NCBI RefSeq assembly: GCF_001070855.1
Contig: NZ_JVLH01000006.1
Coordinates: 248,001-312,000, forward strand
Length of the DNA stretch: 64,000 nucleotides
Direction: 5' to 3'
DNA from: Trueperella pyogenes
Lineage (GTDB): Bacteria > Actinomycetota > Actinomycetes > Actinomycetales > Actinomycetaceae
Shown: positions 53,403 to 63,432 of the stretch, in pieces
Numbering within the stretch: position 1 is the first letter of the stretch
Layout of the letters: each line of letters starts with the position of its first letter
Position numbers and translations under genes: made by a program
Notes under the pieces: generated by a model
What the model was told of the DNA's origin: nothing
The model's database searches: none
Seen by the model: the letters and a program-made list of their open reading frames with translations, nothing else

Positions 53403-54289
53403 CGATCCTTCTCCTTCCTCTGTTAGAACTGGCGCTGCTAGGAATTCTCTCCGGAATTGTTGGGACAATGACTGTCCTGCGCGGCCGCGTGTTCTTTGCT
53501 GAGTCAATCACGCACGGAGCCTTTCCGGGCGCGGTGATCGGTGTCGTGTGCGCATCCGTTTTCACCAAGGATCACAGCATTCTTGCGCTGTGTGTATTCT
53601 TGGGCGCTCTTGGATTATGTTTGCCTCTTTCAGCGTTGATGAGCGCCCTGGCACGAATCCCAGGAGTCTCGGGCGGTGCCGCCGCCGGGGTCGTCTTGAC
53701 CTTCAGTTTTGCCCTGGGCTATTTCCTCTCAAAGTGGTTTGCACCCTTGCCCCTGCAGATTTCGAGCTTCCTTACGGGGTCAATCATGACCGTTACTCCG
53801 GTGGATATTGTGCTTGCGGGCATCGCAATGATCTGCGCGCTATGCGTTCTTGCCCTGCGCGGACGCCACATTCTCCTCTTGTCTTTCGACGCACAGGGGT
53901 ACCGAGCCGCCTTTCGTTCCTCCCCCAGCGCCTTTGCGCTAACCGACGCGCTTATCTCGGCTCTTATCACGGTTTGTGTCATCGTTATGATTCCCGCGGT
54001 CGGTACCCTACTCCCCTTGGCGTTACTTATTGCGCCAAGTGCCGGTTTGATGCGTTTTATTGCCCGACCCGGAGTCTTAATGGTCGCTTCAGTGTTCGCT
54101 GCTCTTGGGATCTCGGCCTGCGGTTTCGGGATTTCTCTTGTTGCCGAGCTGTCCTCGGGTGGGTGCATTGCCTTGACTTCAGGACTTTTCTTCTGCGGGT
54201 GCGTGGCTTGGGAGGCTCTGGCCTCGAGGCCAAAAGCCGGCTCAACCCCAGCGCGGCGGCGCGTTATGCGCCAGAGAAATGAGGCATGA
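53396..54289 (+). CDS. Metal ABC importer permease 2
   Basis: A 297-residue ABC-3 permease paralogous to the preceding gene: LLELALLGILSGIVGTMTVLRGRVFFAESITHGAFPG and, near the end, MIPAVGTLLPLALLIAPSAGLM. ATG 53396 overlaps permease 1 by 7 bp. The C-terminal tail is basic (RRRVMRQRNEA) and cytoplasmic. Last gene of the operon; a hairpin lies 22 bp after its stop. Confidence 0.9.
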   Translation: MLAILLLPLLELALLGILSGIVGTMTVLRGRVFFAESITHGAFPGAVIGVVCASVFTKDHSILALCVFLGALGLCLPLSALMSALARIPGVSGGAAAGVVLTFSFALGYFLSKWFAPLPLQISSFLTGSIMTVTPVDIVLAGIAMICALCVLALRGRHILLLSFDAQGYRAAFRSSPSAFALTDALISALITVCVIVMIPAVGTLLPLALLIAPSAGLMRFIARPGVLMVASVFAALGISACGFGISLVAELSSGGCIALTSGLFFCGCVAWEALASRPKAGSTPARRRVMRQRNEA

Positions 54290-54311
54290 AAGCAACGCGT
54301 AAGTAGATAAA

Positions 54312-54336
54312 AGGGGCGCCGCAATGCGGCGCCCCT
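54312..54336 (-). terminator. mdh terminator (bidirectional)
   Basis: Perfect 11-bp stem AGGGGCGCCGC / complement with 3-base loop; on the minus strand it is followed by TTTATC, so it best serves mdh, and may also stop the metal operon. Confidence 0.75.
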
Positions 54337-54401
54337 CAAGCCGTTAGACCAAGAAAGTCAGGCGAACCGACTCTTGATCAAACCGTACGTTTCGGCGAGA
54401 T

Positions 54402-55451
<1,050 letters not shown>

Positions 55452-55608
55452 TTACTCCTCAAGCCTATTGCCTCGAAGGACTAATTCGCGGTGTCAGCAG
55501 TCCCAAGTACGACAGGAATCCAGCATTTCTCCCTATGATCTCCATCACAGGCATTCTTTTAGTGATTCACAAACACCCAAGTCCCACTCAGCTGCAGGTC
55601 AGCAGACC

Positions 55609-55620
55609 TACTATATCTAG
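55609..55620 (+). promoter_or_regulatory. ClC gene -10 element, leaderless GTG start
   Basis: TACTAT (55609-55614) ends exactly 6 bases before GTG 55621; no ribosome-binding site precedes the GTG. Confidence 0.55.
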
Positions 55621-57495
55621 GTGAGCGATCCTCAGACTTCAGCCTCAGACACTTTTGCTTCGCACATCGGCCGCATGTGCACCGCGCATAGAAGCGCGCT
55701 CGCTATTGCCGCAGCAATTGTTGGCACAATTGCCGGATCGGCAGCAGTCCTTTTCAATCTCATGATTGGCGCGTGGACCTGGGTCAGTACCGGTTACTGG
55801 GACTACACGCAGCACATCGGCCAGGCACACGGACGCCTTGGCATTCCGGCTTGGATATTCCTCCTGATTGCTCCCGTAATCTCGGCTTTCATTTACGGAC
55901 CGCTCATCTCACGTTTCGCCCCTTCTGCAAAGGGACACGGGATTCCCGAGGTCATGCTGGCCGTCCAGCAAAAAGGAGGCTACATCCCCGCAAAAGTCGC
56001 GGTCGTCAAGCTAGTTGCCTCTGCCCTGACCATCGGAGGCGGCGGTTCTGCAGGGCGAGAGGGCCCCATCGTCCAGATCGGCGCATCTTTGGGATCATCT
56101 TTTGCCTCACTCCTGCATCTTCCCAAGGAACGAGTGATCCTTTTAGCAGCCTGCGGCAGCGGGGCCGGAATCGCAGCGACTTTCCATGCTCCCCTAGCCG
56201 GCGCATTCTTTGCATTGGAAGTGATCCTCACCCAATTCACTGCCGAGGCCTTTGGCTACGTTGTCATTTCCTCTGTCCTTGCGTCATTGGTTACACGGGC
56301 CGCCGTTGGAGATCACCCCCTCATTGATTTAGGTGAGTCTTTCCCCTTGCAGTCACTTCCCGATATCGGGTGGGTCGCCATCCTCGGTGTCATCGCGGGA
56401 CTTGTCGGACTCGCTTTCTCAAAGTTCCTTTATCTCAGTGAGGACTGGATTGACGCCCTTTGGGCGCATATCCCTCTCCCCAACTGGTGCCGTGCAGGTG
56501 TCTTGAGCATCGCTCTAGGAGCCGCACTGATCGCTTTTCCCTACATGTACGGTTCGGGCTACCCCATCGAAATTTCCGCGATTTTTAGCTCTTACTCGGT
56601 ACCTTTCCTCGCACTTCTATTAGTTGGAAGAATTCTCTATACCTCCTACACCATCGGTATCGGCGGATCAGGAGGAGTTTTTGCCCCAACACTCTTTATG
56701 GGAGCAATGACGGGGATGATCTTCGGCGAACTCGTCTCCCCCTGGGCAGTTTCTCAAAGCGCGATCTTTGGTGTGATCGGAATGGGAGCAGCTTTTGCTG
56801 GAGCAGCACGCGCACCAATGACTGCGGTTCTCATCATCGTCGAGATGACAGGTCAATACTCTTTGGTTTTACCAATGATGCTGGCTGTCATCATTGCCAC
56901 CTTCACTTCGCGGCTTTTCACCCGTTCAACGATCTACACAGAGAAGCTTCGCCGCCGAGGTGACGTCCTCCACGAACCCGTCGACGACACCCTGCTTGGC
57001 CGCCGAAGCGCGCGTCAACTCATGACAAAGCCAAACCGAGTATTAACTGAGGACATGACGCTTCTACAGGCGCAGGAGCATTTCCAAGCAGCATCTGTCC
57101 CGTCTCTCCCTGTCATCGCCGCGACGGATCGCTATCGTGATCAGCCCCGTTACTTGGGGATGCTCACTGCAAACGAACTTGGTTCTTTCCTTTCACGAGG
57201 GCTTCCGCCACACACACAAATCTCTTCTCTTGCTCTAGACACATCTTGTTCACTCCCCCTGTCAGCTCGTCCCTCTCTGGTCCTTTCTCGAATGAGCGAA
57301 AACGATAATCCGTGGGCGCTCGCGGTCGTGGACGAAGATCCCACCACACCTCACCTCTTGGGATGGATCACTCAGCAAAGCCTCGTGAAGGAAATTGCTA
57401 CGCAACAAAAGCGCGCCATCGCAGCAGGGCAGAAGACATCATGGGGATCTCGTTGGAAAGAACACCATTCTCACGCTTCTGGCCACGTAGACTGA
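55621..57495 (+). CDS. ClC-family chloride channel/antiporter with CBS domains
   Basis: A 624-residue ClC protein. Selectivity and gate motifs are visible: GGGGSAGREGPIVQ (GxEGP-type, with Glu of the gate in REGP), GSGAGIAATFHAPLAGAFFALE and GGSGGVFAPTLFMGAMTG. The cytoplasmic C-terminus (about 450-600) holds a CBS pair (ARQLMTKPNRVLTEDMTLLQAQEHF; GWITQQSLVKEI). The external gating Glu suggests either channel or Cl-/H+ antiporter; the internal proton Glu cannot be placed with certainty. The start is GTG 55621, probably leaderless. Acyl-CoA ligase follows after 4 bp. Confidence 0.92.
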   Translation: MSDPQTSASDTFASHIGRMCTAHRSALAIAAAIVGTIAGSAAVLFNLMIGAWTWVSTGYWDYTQHIGQAHGRLGIPAWIFLLIAPVISAFIYGPLISRFAPSAKGHGIPEVMLAVQQKGGYIPAKVAVVKLVASALTIGGGGSAGREGPIVQIGASLGSSFASLLHLPKERVILLAACGSGAGIAATFHAPLAGAFFALEVILTQFTAEAFGYVVISSVLASLVTRAAVGDHPLIDLGESFPLQSLPDIGWVAILGVIAGLVGLAFSKFLYLSEDWIDALWAHIPLPNWCRAGVLSIALGAALIAFPYMYGSGYPIEISAIFSSYSVPFLALLLVGRILYTSYTIGIGGSGGVFAPTLFMGAMTGMIFGELVSPWAVSQSAIFGVIGMGAAFAGAARAPMTAVLIIVEMTGQYSLVLPMMLAVIIATFTSRLFTRSTIYTEKLRRRGDVLHEPVDDTLLGRRSARQLMTKPNRVLTEDMTLLQAQEHFQAASVPSLPVIAATDRYRDQPRYLGMLTANELGSFLSRGLPPHTQISSLALDTSCSLPLSARPSLVLSRMSENDNPWALAVVDEDPTTPHLLGWITQQSLVKEIATQQKRAIAAGQKTSWGSRWKEHHSHASGHVD

Positions 57496-57499
57496 AGGC
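57488..57499 (+). promoter_or_regulatory. Acyl-CoA ligase -10 element, leaderless start
   Basis: TAGACT (57488-57493) ends 6 bases before ATG 57500 and overlaps the ClC stop codon; GAAGG directly abuts the ATG at a spacing too short for normal ribosome binding. Confidence 0.45.
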
Positions 57500-59425
57500 A
57501 TGTCTGAAACACCCGCACACACGGAACTTCCAGCCGAGAACACCAGCGTTTTACCCGCAGAACCCACCCCAGGTAACGAAGACGTTATCGACGGTGAAAC
57601 CCACGCCTTGGAATGGCATGCGCCCGTCTTGGTTCGTATTGACGAGCACACAACAATCCCCCACCTGCTTGCCAAGCGCGTCCAGCGTGCGCCCCGACGC
57701 CCGCTCATTGCACGCAAGCTCGAAATGGGGTCGACGTGGCAGAACATGAGCGCAGCAGAGTTCTACGAAGACGTCCAGACCACCGCAGCCGGACTCATCG
57801 GTCTGGGTCTGAACTATGGTGATGCAATCGCGATCATGTCACGAACACGCTACGAGTGGACGCTCCTAGACTTTGCCGCATGGACCGCGGGCCTACTCCC
57901 TGTTCCGATTTATGAAACATCCTCGGGCGAGCAGATTGAGTACATCATCAAAGATGCAGACGTCCGTGCCGTAGTGACGGAAACAGTTACCCAGCGCGAA
58001 CTCGCACTGGATGCATGTCACCGGCTAGGTAGAGATGACATCACCGTGCTCTCCCTTGACGCGGAAGCAATGCAGACCATCCGAGATGCGGGTATCACGG
58101 TGCCACGCGCGTCTGTTGCAGCCCGAACTCAAGCACTGACTACCGATACCCTGGCGACGATTGTTTACACATCGGGGACAACGGGACGCCCGAAGGGCAC
58201 TGAAATCACCCACGGTAATTTCACTGAGCTCGCGCTCAACTCCCACGCATGGATGCCTGAAATCGCCATGGGGCAAGATTCACGTTTGCTCCTTTTCCTT
58301 CCCCTCGCCCATGTTTTCGCGCGTTTCCTTCAGGTATTCCAGCTCAGTGGCGAAGGAATCCTTGGCCACACCCCTGATATCAAGAATCTGCTCTCAGACC
58401 TGGCAACTTTCAAACCGTCATATCTGCTTGTTGTTCCTCGTGTACTTGAGAAGATTTACAACTCAGCGGATGCGAAGGCTGGTCACGGCGGAAAACAAAA
58501 GATCTTCCGCTGGGCTGCAAACGTCGCTGTCGAATACTCGCAGGCACTTGAAACTCCCGAAGGTCCCTCACGTCGCCTGAAGATGCAGCACGCTGCCGCT
58601 ACTCGCTTGGTTTATTCAAAGATTCTGCAGCTTGTCGGCGGCAACGCTCACTACATCATCTCCGGTGGCGCTCCCCTATCGCAAAGACTTGCCCATTTCT
58701 ATACCGGACTCGGACTTCCCGTTTTGGAAGGCTACGGCCTTACAGAAACTGTGGGCCCTCTTTCCGTGAATACACCTCGCTTGTCAAAGATTGGCACCGT
58801 TGGGCCAGCACTTCCTCCCCTTTCGGTGCGTATCTCCGAAGAAGGAGAAATCCTCATTAAGGGGTCATCGGTTTTCCGCGGCTACCACAACAATCCCGAG
58901 GCCACTGCCGAGGCCTTTACCGAGGACGGTTGGTTTAAGAGCGGTGATTTAGGCTCGCTTGACCGCGATGGCTACGTCCGAATTACGGGTCGCGCTAAAG
59001 ACATTATTGTCACTGCTGGCGGGAAGAACGTTGCACCCGCATCACTGGAAGACCCCTTGCGTGGGCATCCTTTGATCTCACAGGTCATTGTCGTAGGCGA
59101 TAAGCGTCCCTTCATTTCGGCACTCATCACGCTCGATCCAGAAATGCTTCAATTGTGGCTCAAAAACCACGGATTACCTCCCATGTCAATCAGCGAGGCT
59201 GCCACGAATATTGAGGTGCTTTCAGCTCTGGAACGTGCCGTTGAGCGTGCGAATCAGCATGTTTCACGGGCAGAATCGATTCGAAAGATCCACGTCCTCA
59301 CAAGCGATTTCACCGAGGCAAATGGACTCCTCACCCCTTCTCTCAAGGTCAAACGCAAGGCAGTTCTTCAGCGCTATGCAGAGGTGATTGACAGCATCTA
59401 CGGAGGACCTGTTCAAAACGAATAA
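57500..59425 (+). CDS. Long-chain fatty-acid--CoA ligase (FadD15-like)
   Basis: A 641-residue ANL-family adenylate-forming enzyme that activates fatty acids with ATP and CoA. Seen: P-loop IVYTSGTTGRPKGTEITHGN, LLFLPLAHVFARFLQ, ISGGAPLSQRLAHFYTGLGLPVLEGYGLTET, SGDLGSLDRDGYVRITGRAKDIIVTAGGKNVAP (given as blocks SGDLGSLD and GRAKDIIVTAGGKN) and a C-terminal LKVKRKAV, where the catalytic Lys occurs. It lies 4 bp after the ClC stop, so it may be read with it as well as from its own start. A terminator follows. Confidence 0.92.
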   Translation: MSETPAHTELPAENTSVLPAEPTPGNEDVIDGETHALEWHAPVLVRIDEHTTIPHLLAKRVQRAPRRPLIARKLEMGSTWQNMSAAEFYEDVQTTAAGLIGLGLNYGDAIAIMSRTRYEWTLLDFAAWTAGLLPVPIYETSSGEQIEYIIKDADVRAVVTETVTQRELALDACHRLGRDDITVLSLDAEAMQTIRDAGITVPRASVAARTQALTTDTLATIVYTSGTTGRPKGTEITHGNFTELALNSHAWMPEIAMGQDSRLLLFLPLAHVFARFLQVFQLSGEGILGHTPDIKNLLSDLATFKPSYLLVVPRVLEKIYNSADAKAGHGGKQKIFRWAANVAVEYSQALETPEGPSRRLKMQHAAATRLVYSKILQLVGGNAHYIISGGAPLSQRLAHFYTGLGLPVLEGYGLTETVGPLSVNTPRLSKIGTVGPALPPLSVRISEEGEILIKGSSVFRGYHNNPEATAEAFTEDGWFKSGDLGSLDRDGYVRITGRAKDIIVTAGGKNVAPASLEDPLRGHPLISQVIVVGDKRPFISALITLDPEMLQLWLKNHGLPPMSISEAATNIEVLSALERAVERANQHVSRAESIRKIHVLTSDFTEANGLLTPSLKVKRKAVLQRYAEVIDSIYGGPVQNE

Positions 59426-59490
59426 GCAACTGGGCCAAGCACGCAATAGAAGTGCCCAGTTCAAAAGATCACCAACGAATTCACGGCTCT

Positions 59491-59528
59491 ACCCGGTGCA
59501 TCGCTTGAAGAGAAGCGATGCACCGGGT
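59491..59528 (+). terminator. Terminator of the acyl-CoA ligase
   Basis: Perfect 16-bp stem (59491-59506 with 59513-59528), 6-base loop, followed by TCTTCTTATT. It separates convergent genes. Confidence 0.88.
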
Positions 59529-59533
59529 TCTTC

Positions 59534-60742
59534 TTATTGCGAGGCCAGAGCAGCGGTTGGCGGTGTGTGAGCCGCACGCAGGGCAGGATAAAGTCCCGCA
59601 ACTGCTCCAATCGCCAAGGGAGCACCCAAACCTGCGGCTATGACATACCAGGCGATGGTGACGGGCCAGCCGTATGCGATACACATCCCCCAGGTGACAA
59701 GTGCTCCAATGACGCACCCAACGCAGCCACCGAGGAAGGAGAGGATCAAGGCCTCGGCAAGGAATTGGATGCAGATGTGCCCACGACGCGCCCCCAGTGA
59801 GCGCCTCAGTCCAATCTCCCGGCGCCTTTCAAGCACCGAGATAATCATGGTGTTCGCAACCCCGATTCCACCCACAAGCAGCGCGATCGATCCAACCCCC
59901 GCAAGCAGAGTTGTCAGAGTTTGATCCGCAGCATTTTGTGCGGCAAGGGCATCCGAAGGACGTGAAACTTTCAGCCCAGTCGCGCCCTGCGGGGCAAGGG
60001 TTGGACCAAGCAACTCTCTGACCTGCTCAACCTGAGAATCCTCAGAGCGCTCATAGAGAGTCGTTGGCGTTTGGCCTGCGCCAAACAGCTTCTGGGCAAT
60101 GGGAATACCAATGAGGGCTGCATGATCAAGTTCTTCTGCCAAAGGTGCAGGTTCAAGAATCCCCAACACTGTGAAGGAAGTATTCCCAAGCCAGACCTGG
60201 CCGCCCGGACTGTTCACGCCTAAGAGGCTTGCCGTCTGGGCTCCCAAAACCACTCCCGGATACTGCGATGTGGCTTCATTCAGCCACGCTCCACGAGCGA
60301 CTTTGCCTGAAACGACGTCGAGCAGGTTTGTTGGCGCTGCCATCGTGAGAATTCCGCCCGTTGCATTAGGGTCAATCAGGCGCGAGCGATATACCGAAAC
60401 ACCCGAAAGCGCAGAGGTTGAAGAGGCATCCTTCACACCTGGAATCATCCGAATTCGACCGACTGAGTCTTCAGGTAGGACAAGATTGGCCCCCGATAGA
60501 TCTGCGCCAGAGCGAGCTGTCAGCATATTTGTTCCAAGGGCCTGAAGCTGCTCATGAAGTTGGGCCTGAGAGGAGGCCGAAACCCCGACAACACCGACCA
60601 TCGCAGCGATACCGATGGCAATCCCCAAAGCGGACAAAACGGCACGCATTGGCCGTGCTCGCAAACCGCTGACCCCAAGACGCGCAACATCGCTGCCTCG
60701 TAGACGCGAGGAATGGACGACCTGAGTTTTGTCGCCGCTCAC
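59534..60742 (-). CDS. MacB-type ABC transporter permease (FtsX domain)
   Basis: A 402-residue permease with the MacB/LolCDE topology: one N-terminal TM (ALGIAIGIAAMVGVVGVSA), a periplasmic-type domain of about 230 residues, then three TM helices in the FtsX domain (VGSIALLVGGIGVANTMIISVLERRREIGLRRSLGARR is the conserved block, seen as GGIGVANTM and ERRREIGLRRSLGA). In Gram-positives such permeases export peptides, lipids or antimicrobials, or signal across the membrane. Start GTG 60742 overlaps the ATPase stop by 4 bp. Last gene of the efflux operon. Confidence 0.9.
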   Translation of the reverse strand: MSGDKTQVVHSSRLRGSDVARLGVSGLRARPMRAVLSALGIAIGIAAMVGVVGVSASSQAQLHEQLQALGTNMLTARSGADLSGANLVLPEDSVGRIRMIPGVKDASSTSALSGVSVYRSRLIDPNATGGILTMAAPTNLLDVVSGKVARGAWLNEATSQYPGVVLGAQTASLLGVNSPGGQVWLGNTSFTVLGILEPAPLAEELDHAALIGIPIAQKLFGAGQTPTTLYERSEDSQVEQVRELLGPTLAPQGATGLKVSRPSDALAAQNAADQTLTTLLAGVGSIALLVGGIGVANTMIISVLERRREIGLRRSLGARRGHICIQFLAEALILSFLGGCVGCVIGALVTWGMCIAYGWPVTIAWYVIAAGLGAPLAIGAVAGLYPALRAAHTPPTAALASQ

Positions 60743-61428
60743 AAGATCACCTCACTACCGGAGTCTGAGACAACCCGACCATCACGAATCATGATTTGTC
60801 TGGGAAGTGAGGCAGCAAGATCGTTGTCGTGAGTAATAACGATGATGGTCGTCCCCGCGTCGTTTAACTCGCGAAGTAGCGAAACGATTGCGTCTCCCGA
60901 ACGTGAATCAAGATTTCCTGTGGGTTCATCGGCCAAGAGAAGGGCCGGCTCCCCTACCAGGGCTCGAGCGATCGCAACGCGTTGACGCTCGCCTCCAGAC
61001 ATTTGATGGGGACGATGTTCAATACGGTGTCCCAGCCCCACTTTTTCTAGGGCTTCACGTGCTTTTTCACGGCGTTGCGCGCGCGGAACCCCACGATAAA
61101 GAAGGCCGTCGGCAACGTTGTCCAAGGCGGTCACCCCCGGAGAGAGGTGAAATTGCTGGAAAACAAACCCAATGAGAGAAGCACGAACACCCGATAGCTC
61201 AGCATCGTTGAGGGAAGAGACATCCATACCATCGATCATTACCGAACCAGAATCAGGCCGATCAAGGGTACCGATGAGGTTTAACAGTGTTGATTTCCCA
61301 GACCCCGATGGTCCGACAATTGCAACGAATTCTCCCCTACTGACACTCAGACTCACTCCGTCGCACGCGTTAACCGGTGGCGATCCGTATGAGCGACGAA
61401 CTTCGTGCACTTCTAGCAGTGAATTCAT
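60739..61428 (-). CDS. ABC transporter ATPase, MacB/LolD type
   Basis: A 229-residue ATPase: Walker A VGPSGSGKSTLLNLIG, VFQQFHLSPGVTALDNVADG (Q-loop and family mark), signature [15 protein letters not shown], Walker B LLLADEPTGNLDSRSGDAI and IIVITHDNDLAA. It drives the partner permease. Overlaps both neighbours by 4 bp (adaptor before, permease after). Confidence 0.93.
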   Translation of the reverse strand: MNSLLEVHEVRRSYGSPPVNACDGVSLSVSRGEFVAIVGPSGSGKSTLLNLIGTLDRPDSGSVMIDGMDVSSLNDAELSGVRASLIGFVFQQFHLSPGVTALDNVADGLLYRGVPRAQRREKAREALEKVGLGHRIEHRPHQMSGGERQRVAIARALVGEPALLLADEPTGNLDSRSGDAIVSLLRELNDAGTTIIVITHDNDLAASLPRQIMIRDGRVVSDSGSEVIL

Positions 61429-62513
61429 CGGTTCGGCACCACCACGCGTTGTCCCTCATGCAGATCATCAGAGGCAACCTCAACGCGATCCCCGGCAAAT
61501 AAACCTGTCTGCACAGGAACACGAGTCGTCTTTCCATCGTCACCGATGACCTCGACTCCGAACTGGTCGGGCGTGATGGCCACCAGAGCGCCCAGCGGCA
61601 CAGAAAGAACATCCTTCTTCGTCTGCGAGGTGATACCCAGCGACACCGAGGCCTCTTGGAGCTTCTCTGTCGCGGCGGGGTCATCGGGAGTCACAGTGAT
61701 CGGGATGATTCGATCCTTTGTCGTTCCCTGCTGATCCGCACCCTCTGAACTGATTTTTTCTTTCGGGGGTTCGACAGAGGAAATCGTGCCCTTCGTTGTT
61801 TGCGCTCCCGGAAGCCGAATCGTCACGCTGCTCCCAACGACGCCCAGCGCTTGATCGGAGAGCTTGAGATTTGCCGAAATAATCTGCCTGGAAGACGAGG
61901 CCGCAAAAAGTTCTGTTCCATTTGCTGCACTGTCTCCAACCCGCGCTTTAAGCGCGCCAACTCGAAGGTCTTCCGAAGCAAAAAGAACCTGCCCCAGCGG
62001 AAGGACTCCATCGCGCGAAACACCTAAGGACTTCTGCCACTGACTGATTGCCGCTTGGGTGCGCCAATCGAAGTGAGAGTCGGCTTCTGCCGCGAAATGT
62101 CCTAACTTTGCAAGAGACTCTTCTAATTGCTTGACGTCTTCACCGTCGCTCATTCCGCTTTCAAAAGTACGCCACGCAGGCGTATTTCCGTGCAGAAGAT
62201 AGGCGCTCTGGCCTCCAACTGTGTAGATGCGTTCACCAAGTTTGATCGTCGAACCCGGAGTGGGAAGAGCCGTAATCACACCATCGAAGGCAGATTTCTG
62301 TGTGTAGGAGTCCGCGTAGTGAAGGGTTCCCTGGACTGTTGTTTCGCCGACCAGATCACCGCGGGTAATCTCGGCGCTTGCACCCGAATATTCAGCTCCA
62401 TCAGAGGATGCTCCAGAGCTATGTGCGCAACCGCTCATACATGCGAGTGCAATTGCCGCAGCGAGGACACGTGCACTACCGCGATGCGATAAGACACAAG
62501 GATGGATTTTCAC
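61425..62513 (-). CDS. Efflux adaptor lipoprotein with a peptidoglycan-binding domain
   Basis: A 362-residue HlyD/MacA-like adaptor. It is a lipoprotein: MSGC lipobox at about residue 29. A PG_binding_1 domain is inserted at about 125-185 (DGEDVKQLEESLAKLGHFAA ... DWRTQAAISQWQKSLGVSRDG, quoted in parts), within the lipoyl/barrel region; the C-terminal part has VLSVPLGALVAITPDQFGVEV and GLFAGDRVEV barrel strands. This adaptor type is common in actinobacterial MacB operons and probably links transporter and cell wall. Overlaps the lipoprotein gene upstream and the ATPase downstream by 4 bp each. Confidence 0.87.
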   Translation of the reverse strand: MKIHPCVLSHRGSARVLAAAIALACMSGCAHSSGASSDGAEYSGASAEITRGDLVGETTVQGTLHYADSYTQKSAFDGVITALPTPGSTIKLGERIYTVGGQSAYLLHGNTPAWRTFESGMSDGEDVKQLEESLAKLGHFAAEADSHFDWRTQAAISQWQKSLGVSRDGVLPLGQVLFASEDLRVGALKARVGDSAANGTELFAASSSRQIISANLKLSDQALGVVGSSVTIRLPGAQTTKGTISSVEPPKEKISSEGADQQGTTKDRIIPITVTPDDPAATEKLQEASVSLGITSQTKKDVLSVPLGALVAITPDQFGVEVIGDDGKTTRVPVQTGLFAGDRVEVASDDLHEGQRVVVPNR

Positions 62514-63001
62514 TTCCCACCCCTAGGGTTCCCAAAGCACTTGTTGACGGCGTCACTGGGAATATTTTGGATACTGACGCCTTCACCGGGCTTGGGGTCT
62601 TTGACGTCATAGCCAAGATCTCTGAGGCACTGTGCCCCCTTAACCAGCAATTGGCGTGTAGCAGCATCATTGGTGAGGTCATCTTGCTCTCCAACCAGAG
62701 AAGAAACCTCTTGCATACACTTGTTGATCGCACCGTTAAATGCATCAGAAGTGTCGCTTATCTGATCGGGAGTAAGGCCGGTATCGGGGACATCGTAGCC
62801 CTGTGCTCGCATGCATTGTCCGAAGGCAATATTGGGGTCTTTTGAACCGGACGAGGCCGCGCTAGCTGTACTCGATGAGCCTTTACCGTGCGCCTGTGTT
62901 GTTTGGGATGAGGTTGTTCCTCCTTGGCTGCAGGATGCGAGGAGGAAGGTCAGGGCGAGCGCACCGAGCGCAAGCCGACGGGAGGGACGAGGATTCTGCA
63001 T
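62510..63001 (-). CDS. Small lipoprotein with two tandem Cys-pair repeats
   Basis: A 163-residue lipoprotein. Signal MQNPRPSRRLALGALAL with lipobox LLASC (Cys24) is followed by a Ser/Thr/Gly-rich linker of about 30 residues and two copies of a motif. Repeat 1: CMRAQGYDVPD ... INKCMQ (Cys63, Cys95). Repeat 2: CLRDLGYDVKD ... VNKCFG (Cys125, Cys155). Spacing between the paired Cys is 32 and 30. The cysteines probably form two disulfides outside the cell. I do not know the family name. It opens the four-gene efflux operon (AGGAGA before ATG 63001), and may be a ligand- or substrate-binding partner of the exporter; this is inference. Confidence 0.7.
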   Translation of the reverse strand: MQNPRPSRRLALGALALTFLLASCSQGGTTSSQTTQAHGKGSSSTASAASSGSKDPNIAFGQCMRAQGYDVPDTGLTPDQISDTSDAFNGAINKCMQEVSSLVGEQDDLTNDAATRQLLVKGAQCLRDLGYDVKDPKPGEGVSIQNIPSDAVNKCFGNPRGGK

Positions 63002-63015
63002 CGAATCTCCTGTTG

Positions 63016-63055
63016 TTTATAACATTTTCGCATCGTTTGATAACGAATTGATAAC
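63016..63055 (-). promoter_or_regulatory. Same-face direct repeats before the efflux operon
   Basis: On the plus strand TTGATAAC occurs at 63037-63044 and 63048-63055, 11 bp apart, and TTTATAAC at 63016-63023, 21 bp before the first. On the minus strand this gives TATAAA (63016-63021) as -10 and TTATCA (63038-63043) as -35 with a 16-bp spacer. Direct repeats one helical turn apart suit an OmpR-type response regulator. The leader would be very short. Confidence 0.5.
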
Positions 63056-63104
63056 ATCCTACATCAGGACTCTATGAGAATCAATTCCATTAAGGATGAA
63101 AGGA

Positions 63105-63416
63105 TCACAATTCTGACTGCGAGTATGCAGCCTTAATATCCTCGTGGTGACGAATAACTTCTTTAACCATGAAGTTCAAAAACTTTTCGGCAAAATCTGG
63201 GTCCAGACCAGACTCTGCAGCGAGCGCCCGAAGACGCGCGATCTGGACCTGTTCACGGGCAGGATCGGCGGGCGGAAGCTCATGAACAGCCTTGATGACA
63301 CCCACTTTTTGAGTGCAACGAAAGCGTTCAGCAAGGATGTGAATCAGAGCAGCATCGATATTATCGATCGTTTTACGTGCTTCGATCAGTTCGCTCGGTA
63401 GCTGATTCTCTGCCAC
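63105..63416 (-). CDS. Chorismate mutase (AroQ type)
   Basis: A 103-residue all-helical AroQ-class mutase that converts chorismate to prephenate for Phe and Tyr. Seen: the first helix IEARKTIDNIDAALIHILAERFRCTQKVGVIKA with the N-terminal Arg and the Lys in the middle (shown as ARKTIDNIDAALIHILAERF) and the C-terminal helix EKFLNFMVKEVIRHHEDIK. No signal peptide and no fused prephenate dehydratase. Start GTG 63416 with GGGGGAG just upstream. It lies 16 bp after the clpX stop and may be co-transcribed with clpX. Confidence 0.88.
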   Translation of the reverse strand: MAENQLPSELIEARKTIDNIDAALIHILAERFRCTQKVGVIKAVHELPPADPAREQVQIARLRALAAESGLDPDFAEKFLNFMVKEVIRHHEDIKAAYSQSEL

Positions 63417-63432
63417 TACTCCCCCAACTTAC

